This document shows positions 8,908 to 15,061 of a DNA stretch of 33,744 bases, one piece after another. The translations under genes were made by a program, and so were the position numbers. Source of the stretch: Marinoscillum sp. (GTDB taxonomy: Bacteria > Bacteroidota > Bacteroidia > Cytophagales > MED-G16); the NCBI GenBank assembly GCA_002692105.1, contig NZKG01000009.1:97305-131048 (forward strand), in the 5' to 3' direction. Position 1 is the first letter of the stretch, and the number at the start of each line of letters is the position of its first letter. The notes beneath the pieces were generated by a model. The model was not told the DNA's origin and did no database searches. It saw nothing but the letters and a program-made list of their open reading frames with translations.

Positions 8908-8946
8908 ATCATTCCAATGTAAAAAAATGTTAAAATTATATTACAT

Positions 8947-9519
8947 ATGTCAAGTTTGGATAAATACATAGATAATTTGGACGAAGTCATACTTCAAGAT
9001 TACCAAAGGAGTAGAGTTAAAAAGATATCTGAGGAGCTGAGTGGTATAATTAATTCATGCAATAAAATAGTTTTTATGTGTACCCATAACTCAAGAAGAA
9101 GTCAGTTATGTGAAGTTTGGGCCAACATATTATCAAATAGACTCAATTTAAGACTATCTTTTTTCTCTGCTGGAACTGAGAAAACAGAGGTTTATAAAGA
9201 AGTAATAGAGACATTATGTAGGGTGGGTGTTGATATCAATAAGGAGGGGAAGTTAAATCTTACAGGTAATACAATAAACATATACTCAAAAACACTTGAT
9301 GAAATCAAAGAAGATAAATTCATTGGCATAATGAACTGTTCAGATGCAGAAAAACATTGCCCTTTAGATCCAAGATCAAAAAAAAATATAAAATTATTTT
9401 ACGATGACCCAAAAAAATATGATGGAACAACTAAGGAGTCAGATGAATACGATAGAACGTGTAGGCTTATAGCCTCAGAATTAAATGTGATATTTAAGTT
9501 ACTAGTTGATCCTGTCTGA
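8947..9519 (+). CDS. Thioredoxin-type arsenate reductase / low-molecular-weight phosphatase homologue
   Basis: A 190-residue protein of the low-molecular-weight tyrosine phosphatase fold. The C-X5-R loop is CTHNSRRSQ (nucleophile Cys45, Arg51), preceded by the hydrophobic strand KIVFM. A downstream MNCSDAEKHCP segment gives a Cys131-X6-Cys138 pair, matching the redox pair of the thioredoxin-coupled ArsC of Staphylococcus plasmid pI258. An Asp-Asp-Pro motif (Asp153-Asp154) supplies the expected general acid. The second loop Cys of ArsC (CTGNSC) is Arg here. About 35 extra residues precede the phosphatase core. I infer a redox-cycling arsenate reductase or a related phosphatase; no arsenic efflux or arsR gene is nearby, so the substrate is open. 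The last 18 nt overlap the convergent DUF4199 gene. Confidence 0.8.
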   Translation: MSSLDKYIDNLDEVILQDYQRSRVKKISEELSGIINSCNKIVFMCTHNSRRSQLCEVWANILSNRLNLRLSFFSAGTEKTEVYKEVIETLCRVGVDINKEGKLNLTGNTINIYSKTLDEIKEDKFIGIMNCSDAEKHCPLDPRSKKNIKLFYDDPKKYDGTTKESDEYDRTCRLIASELNVIFKLLVDPV

Positions 9520-10056
9520 AATTTCTTTATTCTTTTTAATAAAGGCAGCTGTCAAGAGAGATAACAAAGCAATAAATAGTAGTCCCCAAGGCGACGATTT
9601 TATTAGGCCTAATGGAGATGTGCTATCTTCAATGCCTTTCTCGACACCTTCTATTGTGGCGTCGATCACCTCATCAGAGGAACCAAAACCCTCCATAAAT
9701 TCTACAGTTTTCTCAACTGTGATCTGCTTAATTACCTCGGGCAAGCCTGGATCTATTACATTATATAATATAATTTGAAATATTATGCCAACAGCATAAG
9801 ACACTGCCATGGCTATGAAACTAAATTTAAAGGATTCTTTGAAAGTCATGTAACCTCCAATATTTTTTCTAAATGTAATCCCTAGATAAATTATAAGAGA
9901 TATGTTAATAGCTAAAGATAATAGACCAAACCACCACTCTGTCATCATCTCAATACTTATAATATATGTGATCAGTGTTATAAAAACCGATACAAACCCA
10001 AGAAGAAGACCGGCCTTCAGTACTTCCTCCTGATAATTAATTTTATTTTCACTCAT
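9502..10056 (-). CDS. DUF4199 membrane protein
   Basis: A 184-residue protein with two N-terminal membrane helices (around LLGFVSVFITLITYII and FGLLSLAINISLIIYL), then the FRKNIGGYMTFKESFKFSF segment typical of DUF4199, a third helix (MAVSYAVGIIFQIILY) and a C-terminal helix (PWGLLFIALLSLLTAAF) followed by a basic tail. Between helices three and four lies an acidic soluble loop of about 50 residues. DUF4199 is a Bacteroidota family of unknown function, so no biochemical role is assigned. It diverges from the DUF3050 gene with 47 bp between starts. Its stop lies inside the convergent arsC-like gene. Confidence 0.83.
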   Translation of the reverse strand: MSENKINYQEEVLKAGLLLGFVSVFITLITYIISIEMMTEWWFGLLSLAINISLIIYLGITFRKNIGGYMTFKESFKFSFIAMAVSYAVGIIFQIILYNVIDPGLPEVIKQITVEKTVEFMEGFGSSDEVIDATIEGVEKGIEDSTSPLGLIKSSPWGLLFIALLSLLTAAFIKKNKEISDRIN

Positions 10057-10062
10057 GATAAT

Positions 10063-10101
10063 ATTTTAAAACAATTTAACGCTTTTATCGTAATTTTAAA
10101 A
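10063..10101. repeat. Two copies of ATTTTAAAA, 30 bp apart, between divergent starts
   Basis: Identical 9-nt copies lie at 10063-10071 and 10093-10101 in the 47-bp gap between DUF4199 and DUF3050. Together with the flanking start codons they make the region roughly symmetric (CATGAT at one end and ATCATG at the other). This could be a shared promoter or operator region; it could equally be chance in A+T-rich DNA. Confidence 0.25.
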
Positions 10102-10103
10102 TC

Positions 10104-10871
10104 ATGAATATAAATACAGTCAATTATCACATTAAAGAGCACCAATTAAATCTCGTTAATCATAAGATCTACGATAACATAAAAACAATTGATGACTTAA
10201 AAGTTTTTATGGAGAATCATGTCTTCGCAGTCTGGGACTTTATGTCTCTCCTTAAGGGACTCCAAATAAATCTAACATGCACCACTAACCCGTGGACCCC
10301 TGTTGATAATACCGAAGCTGCTAGATTTATTAACGAAATAGTTCTAGAAGAAGAGACTGACGAAGTGAAAGAAAATAACATCACAAGTCACTTTGAGCTG
10401 TATCTAGAGTCGATGCAAGAGATAGGGGCAGATACCTCTGAAATTGAACAATTTATAGTAGATATCAAAAATTCCTCCGACTACAGAGAAACTATTGATA
10501 ATTACGATATTCATATAAATTTAAAATCTTTCATGGGTTTTACATTTGATGTAATAGAGAGTGGCGAAGTTCATAAAATTGCAGCTGCATTCACATTTGG
10601 AAGAGAGAATGTTATCCCAGATATGTTTATTGAGATTGTTAAAGGCCTAAATAAAGAGAACAGCTCTATCGCAGATATGTTTGTATTCTATCTTGAAAGA
10701 CACATAGAGCTAGATGGAGATGACCACGGTCCAATCGCGCTAAGTATGATAGAAAATCTATGTGGTGACGATGAAAAGAAGTGGGAGGATGTAATGAAGA
10801 TTGCAAAAAAATCTATTGAAATGAGGATTCTATTGTGGTCACATATTGATGAAATGATTTCCAATAGATGA
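10104..10871 (+). CDS. DUF3050 protein, possibly heme-oxygenase-like fold
   Basis: A 255-residue cytosolic-looking helical protein. Its N-terminal HVFAVWDFMSLLKGLQ (from residue 39), the PWTP and RFINEIVLEEETDE segments, and the SHFELYLESMQEIGADT segment are those of DUF3050. Near the C-terminus is RHIELDGDDHGP, giving His200-X3-Asp204-X3-His208. The carboxylate/His spacing resembles the last metal-binding helix of heme-oxygenase-like diiron oxidases and oxygenases, and I recall DUF3050 being placed in that fold superfamily. A metal-dependent oxidase role is therefore an inference. The gene is coupled to a pirin gene by a 4-nt ATGA overlap, so the two products probably work together or share a regulator. 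Confidence 0.82.
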   Translation: MNINTVNYHIKEHQLNLVNHKIYDNIKTIDDLKVFMENHVFAVWDFMSLLKGLQINLTCTTNPWTPVDNTEAARFINEIVLEEETDEVKENNITSHFELYLESMQEIGADTSEIEQFIVDIKNSSDYRETIDNYDIHINLKSFMGFTFDVIESGEVHKIAAAFTFGRENVIPDMFIEIVKGLNKENSSIADMFVFYLERHIELDGDDHGPIALSMIENLCGDDEKKWEDVMKIAKKSIEMRILLWSHIDEMISNR

Positions 10872-11629
10872 CAGACATTGAAATAATTAAGAGGAGTGAA
10901 CAGGCTGAGGGAAATTTTAATAATGGCGAGATCTTAGAAAAAAAACCTATAGGGTTCCCACAAGACGGAGGAAAGTCGAGACCCTACTCCAATATCTTCT
11001 ACTGGGCACATGCGTGGACAAATGAAAAGAAAAGTACAATTGGCCTACATCCCCACCAGGGATTTGAAATTTGTAGTTTTATCCTGAATGGTAAGATAAA
11101 TCATTACGACACAAAACAGGAGAAATGGATAACACTTGAGAAAGGAGATGTTCAGATAATAAGATCTGGAAGCGGAATATCTCACTCAGAGGAGTTACTT
11201 GAAAAATCTGAAATTTTTCAGATATGGTTTGACCCTGACATTTCATGGTCACTATCGCAAGAAGCTAGTTATGACGATTATAAACCCGAAGATTTTTATA
11301 ATGAGAATGGTGAAGAGTTTTATAAGAAAACCATTGTTGGGACAGGCTCAAAAATGAAAATGGATTCCGAGGGAGTAGAAATATTTGAGTATAAAATACC
11401 TGAGTACAAGAGTGTGGACCTTTTGCAAGAAAAAAAATTTATATACTCCTACTTTCTAATTGAGGGAAATTTAAAAATCAATAATAAGAAAATCGAAAAG
11501 GGAGACTTCTTCAAGGTTCAAGCTGACGAAAAAGTAATTTTGCAGTCATTATCAGCTTCAAAAGTTTTTGTGATAAAAAGCCCAATAAAGACAGGGTATT
11601 TGACATACGCTGAGAAAAGGTTTGTATGA
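10868..11629 (+). CDS. Pirin-family bicupin protein
   Basis: A 253-residue protein with the N-terminal pirin cupin. Metal ligands of the family are in place: His61 and His63 in GLHPHQGFE, then His106 and Glu108 in GSGISHSEE, with the same spacing as the four ligands of E. coli YhhW. The second half is a degenerate cupin without obvious metal ligands. Pirins bind iron or another metal; some are quercetin dioxygenases, others regulators, so the substrate is undetermined. The start overlaps the DUF3050 stop by 4 nt. The stop is 4 nt from the end of the convergent small hypothetical gene. Confidence 0.9.
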   Translation: MTDIEIIKRSEQAEGNFNNGEILEKKPIGFPQDGGKSRPYSNIFYWAHAWTNEKKSTIGLHPHQGFEICSFILNGKINHYDTKQEKWITLEKGDVQIIRSGSGISHSEELLEKSEIFQIWFDPDISWSLSQEASYDDYKPEDFYNENGEEFYKKTIVGTGSKMKMDSEGVEIFEYKIPEYKSVDLLQEKKFIYSYFLIEGNLKINNKKIEKGDFFKVQADEKVILQSLSASKVFVIKSPIKTGYLTYAEKRFV

Positions 11630-11633
11630 TATG

Positions 11634-11900
11634 TTATTCTTTTTTAAGCCTATCCTCTCTTGCCATCTCTTCGACTGCTTTATCGATCTGATCCACTTCC
11701 ATAAAGACTAATCTCAATCTCTTCTCAAGCTCAATAAGTTTTTTTCTATCTTGCTCACTCACGTTTTTAGACTTATAAAGTTTAAGAAGTTTATCTGCAG
11801 CCTTGGTTAGCTTCTCTTTACTTGAGTCAACATATTTATCAAAAACCTCAAATATATTTTCTTCGTCATCATTATTAATCTGGAACCCAATTCTACTCAT
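11634..11900 (-). CDS. Hypothetical small charged helical protein
   Basis: An 88-residue protein counted from the ATG at 11900; a TTG two codons upstream (11906) is a less likely start. I do not recognise the family. It has no signal peptide or membrane segment, and most of it is predicted amphipathic helix with dense Lys/Glu/Asp content (for example KLTKAADKLLKLYKSK and LIELEKRLRLVFMEVDQIDK), suggesting a short coiled coil. It is divergent from the dipeptidyl peptidase gene and convergent with pirin. Reality is supported by a tight fit between neighbours and an amphipathic pattern, not by homology. Confidence 0.55.
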   Translation of the reverse strand: MSRIGFQINNDDEENIFEVFDKYVDSSKEKLTKAADKLLKLYKSKNVSEQDRKKLIELEKRLRLVFMEVDQIDKAVEEMAREDRLKKE

Positions 11901-11905
11901 AGACA

Positions 11906-11936
11906 ATTGCTTTTAAATACAATTTATTATAATTTA
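11906..11936 (+). promoter_or_regulatory. Possible Bacteroidota-type promoter for dipeptidyl peptidase IV
   Basis: ATTG at 11906-11909 and TAATTTA at 11930-11936 are separated by 20 nt. This approximates the Bacteroidota pattern of a -33 TTTG and a -7 TAnnTTTG box, with one mismatch in each. It would place transcription initiation about 20 nt before the ATG at 11965. The call rests on pattern only. Confidence 0.25.
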
Positions 11937-11964
11937 TGTTATCTAATTTAAATATTTCAAACCA

Positions 11965-14181
11965 ATGAAAAAAGCTATACTCACCATCAATGTAATTTCA
12001 ATACTTTTTGTCTTATCACTAAGTGCTCGTGTCTTACCCCAAGATGTAATATGGAATAGCGATGAGTCAGGGTACTACACGATAAAAAATAACTCCATTG
12101 TTTTAGTAAGTACAGTTGGCAAAAAGGATAAAGATATTCTAACGTCATCTGATGTTAGTGGCATAGAAATAGAATCTTTTTTCTTCTCTCAAGACAAGAA
12201 AAAGGTTTTAATTTTTACAAATTCTGTAAGGGTTTGGAGATATAATACGAGGGGCGACTACTTTGTCTACGACCTAAAATCTAAGGATGGACACAGACTA
12301 GGTTCATCGCTTCCTGAAAAAAGTCTGATGTTTGCTAAATTTTCACCTAACAGTAGAAGCGTCGCCTATGTATCTAAAGAAATAATCCCAAATAGTTTCA
12401 GAAATAGTAGCACAAGAGCAAATATTTATATAGAAAATATTGTTGACAAAAAAGTAACTAAACTCACTGAATCTGATGATAATGGGAAAATAATTAATGG
12501 TACTTTTGACTGGGTCTACGAAGAGGAGTTCTCTTGTAGAGACGGTTTTATGTTCAATGACAAAAGCAATAAAATAGCTTTCTGGCAGATAGACGCAAAC
12601 GGGGTAAAAGACTTCTTGATGATAAATAATACCGACTCAATATATCCATTTAACGTCCCTGTAGAGTACCCAAAAGTAGGAGAAGACTTAACAGCTGCAA
12701 GAATTGGAGTTATTGACCTAAATACGAATGACCTGATTTGGATTAAAATTCCTGGAGCCTCAAATGAATTTTATCTGCCAAGGATGACGTGGGTACCGAA
12801 CAAAGATAAGCTCATGATACAGCAGCTGAACAGGAAGCAGAACCATAGTAAATACTTTATTGCCGACGCAAAGACTGGTTCAACAACACTTTTGATGGAA
12901 GACAAAGATGACGCGTGGATTGACGTGAGGAATACGTGGCCTTACCAAGATAAGGCTGGGTGGAAATTTATTAATAGCGGTAAAGAGTTTCTCTACACCA
13001 CTGAGAAAGATGGATGGTCTCACGTTTACAGGTACGATATCGAGAAGAGAGAAGAGTTCTTGGTAACAAAGGGAGATTATGATGTAATAAGGCCACTTTC
13101 ATACGATGAGGAAAAAGGCGATATATATTTTATTGCTTCACCAGAAGACCCCACAGAGAGATATCTCTATAAGACTTCCGAGAACAAGGAAATAGAATTA
13201 ATAACTCCAAAAGTTTTAGAGGGTACTCATAACTACCAAATAAGCACAAAGTCTAGGTACGCATTCCACTCCTTCTCAAACTATTATACTAGTCCTATGC
13301 AAGGGATAATTACTCTCCCAAATCATAACTATATAAATAAAGATAATGATATGATTAACAAATATGATCCATCAAAAAAAGAAGAGAATCCATTAGAGTT
13401 TTTTCAGATAACGACAGTAGACGATGTTACCATGGAGGGATGGATTGTAAAACCTGACAACATGGATCCAGATAAGAAGTATCCTGTCCTATTTTACTTT
13501 TACAGCGAACCTGCTGGACAGACTGGTGTCAATAGGTTCGGCGCCGGAAGAAACGGGCTATACGATGGGAGATTAGGAGAAGATGGCTACGTTTATGTGA
13601 CATTCGACGGTAGGGGAACTCCCTCACCAAAGGGAAGAAAATGGAGGAAAGCTATATACAGAAAAATAGGAATAATCAATGTAAGGGATATGGCAATGGG
13701 AGCAAAAGCCGTATTTGAAAAGTATGATTTTATTGATACTAAGAGGGTCGCCGTACACGGATGGAGCGGAGGTGGGACAGCAACACTTAACTGCCTATTC
13801 CAATACCCAGAAATTTTTCACACAGGAATAGCCGCAGCTGCTGTAGCTAATCAACTAACATATGATAACATATACCAGGAGAGATACATGGGAGACCCTA
13901 AGGAATCTTATCAAGATTATGTAGACGGATCACCAATAAAATACGCTAAGAACCTTCAAGGGAATTTACTTTATATCCACGGAACAGGTGATGATAACGT
14001 CCACTACCAAAATGCTGAGATGCTAGCAAACGAACTAATTAAACATAAAAAAGTTTTCTACATGATGTCTTACCCAAACAGATCCCACGGCATAAGGGAA
14101 GACGACGCCTACCCTCACGTGAAGTTAATGTTTACTGACTTTCTTAGGAAATATTGTGAGCCTGGAGGAAAGGTCTACTAG
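11965..14181 (+). CDS. Dipeptidyl peptidase IV (S9B serine peptidase)
   Basis: A 738-residue secreted peptidase. An N-terminal Sec signal (MKKAILTINVISILFVLSLS) is followed by the eight-bladed propeller region and a C-terminal alpha/beta hydrolase domain. The double-Glu motif that grips the substrate amino terminus is DWVYEEEF (Glu186-188). The catalytic Ser601 lies in HGWSGGG, Asp676 in HGTGDDNVHYQNA and His708 in NRSHGI, matching the S9B order Ser-Asp-His. Such enzymes remove X-Pro or X-Ala dipeptides from peptides in the periplasm or at the surface, consistent with a peptide-scavenging lifestyle. No T9SS sorting domain or lipobox is visible, so a periplasmic location is likely. The stop is 5 nt from the end of convergent tdk. 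Confidence 0.93.
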   Translation: MKKAILTINVISILFVLSLSARVLPQDVIWNSDESGYYTIKNNSIVLVSTVGKKDKDILTSSDVSGIEIESFFFSQDKKKVLIFTNSVRVWRYNTRGDYFVYDLKSKDGHRLGSSLPEKSLMFAKFSPNSRSVAYVSKEIIPNSFRNSSTRANIYIENIVDKKVTKLTESDDNGKIINGTFDWVYEEEFSCRDGFMFNDKSNKIAFWQIDANGVKDFLMINNTDSIYPFNVPVEYPKVGEDLTAARIGVIDLNTNDLIWIKIPGASNEFYLPRMTWVPNKDKLMIQQLNRKQNHSKYFIADAKTGSTTLLMEDKDDAWIDVRNTWPYQDKAGWKFINSGKEFLYTTEKDGWSHVYRYDIEKREEFLVTKGDYDVIRPLSYDEEKGDIYFIASPEDPTERYLYKTSENKEIELITPKVLEGTHNYQISTKSRYAFHSFSNYYTSPMQGIITLPNHNYINKDNDMINKYDPSKKEENPLEFFQITTVDDVTMEGWIVKPDNMDPDKKYPVLFYFYSEPAGQTGVNRFGAGRNGLYDGRLGEDGYVYVTFDGRGTPSPKGRKWRKAIYRKIGIINVRDMAMGAKAVFEKYDFIDTKRVAVHGWSGGGTATLNCLFQYPEIFHTGIAAAAVANQLTYDNIYQERYMGDPKESYQDYVDGSPIKYAKNLQGNLLYIHGTGDDNVHYQNAEMLANELIKHKKVFYMMSYPNRSHGIREDDAYPHVKLMFTDFLRKYCEPGGKVY

Positions 14182-14186
14182 ATCAG

Positions 14187-14774
14187 TTAGATCTTCTTAG
14201 GTGTATTGGATTTAATAAACTCTTTCCTGCTGAGAGCCTGATATTTTCTTGTGTCTCCGAGAAGAATTAACTCATCGTTATCAACTATCCTGTCAGTATA
14301 AGATGCCATCTTCCCGCTTTTTGAACATACAGCATGTACCTTTGTCACGTACTCAGCAATCGCCATAAGATTAGGCATTGGACCAAAAGGTTTCCCCATG
14401 TAATCCATATCCAAACCAGCAACAATTACCCTCTTACCTGAATTTGCAAGCTCATTACACACCTCGACAATAGAATCATCAAAAAACTGCGCCTCATCAA
14501 TTCCTATTACCTCAAATTTCTCTGATAACTTTATAATTTTTAAAGGTTTAGATACAGGTTTAGATTTAATGGAATTTTTGTCATGTGAAATTACTTTCTT
14601 TTTATCGTACCTGAGATCTTTTTTTGGTTTAAATATTTTAATTTTTTGCTTGGCTAACTTTGCTCTTTTAACTCTCCTTATTAATTCTTCCGTCTTACCA
14701 GAGAACATAGAGCCACATATCACTTCTATCCACCCTACACGGTCTGCCCTATCTATAGATCTTTCTAAAAACAT
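14187..14774 (-). CDS. tdk: Thymidine kinase (TK1-like)
   Basis: A 195-residue type II thymidine kinase for the dTTP salvage pathway. The P-loop GSMFSGKT lies at residues 21-28, and the Walker B-like FEVIGIDEAQFFD follows, as does the AGLDMDYMGKPFGPMP lasso region. The structural zinc site is degenerate: the usual first CxxC is CSKS and the last CxxC is replaced by SRKE, so one of four ligands remains. As I recall, similar losses occur in other Flavobacteriia, so this need not mean inactivity. The gene is followed on the minus strand by no close partner; upstream (higher coordinates) lie two tRNA genes. Confidence 0.93.
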   Translation of the reverse strand: MFLERSIDRADRVGWIEVICGSMFSGKTEELIRRVKRAKLAKQKIKIFKPKKDLRYDKKKVISHDKNSIKSKPVSKPLKIIKLSEKFEVIGIDEAQFFDDSIVEVCNELANSGKRVIVAGLDMDYMGKPFGPMPNLMAIAEYVTKVHAVCSKSGKMASYTDRIVDNDELILLGDTRKYQALSRKEFIKSNTPKKI

Positions 14775-14819
14775 ATCTAAATATAATAATTATAAAATTG
14801 GATTTAAGACAAATGAGAG

Positions 14820-14905
14820 TACCCGGAGTGGGACTTGAACCCACACGGACTTTAAGGTCCACAGGATTTTAAGTCCTGCGTGTCTACCAATTCCACCATC
14901 CGGGC
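14820..14905 (-). tRNA. tRNA-Leu (anticodon UAA)
   Basis: The reverse strand reads GCCCGGA at the 5' end and UCCGGGU at the 3' end, giving a 7-bp acceptor with a G-U closing pair. The anticodon arm is CAGGA-CUUAAAA-UCCUG, anticodon UAA. A long variable arm (around GUGGACCUUAAAGUCC) marks a class II tRNA, and the T arm contains GGUUCAAGUCC. The 86-nt gene does not encode the 3' CCA. Confidence 0.95.
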
Positions 14906-14915
14906 AAATAAAATG

Positions 14916-14987
14916 AGCGAGAAATGGGATTCGAACCCACGACCCCAACCTTGGCAAGGTTGTGCTCTACCACTGAGCTATTCTCGC
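14916..14987 (-). tRNA. tRNA-Gly (anticodon GCC)
   Basis: The reverse strand shows a perfect 7-bp acceptor (GCGAGAA with UUCUCGC), a D arm with GCUCAGUGGUAGAGC, an anticodon arm CAACC-UUGCCAA-GGUUG with anticodon GCC, and a T arm with GGGUUCGAAUCCC. The 72-nt gene lacks an encoded CCA. It lies 10 nt upstream of tRNA-Leu on the same strand, so the two are probably one transcript. Confidence 0.96.
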
Positions 14988-15061
14988 TTGAATAATCTTT
15001 TTCAAGTCTGCAAATTTATAATTCTCTAAATGAAATCACAGTTAAAATTTTAAAAAAAACA

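Noticed and set aside
14569-14838. Plus-strand open frame running from tdk into the tRNA region
   Set aside because: It is antisense to tdk and runs into the tRNA-Leu gene; the translation shows no family motif.
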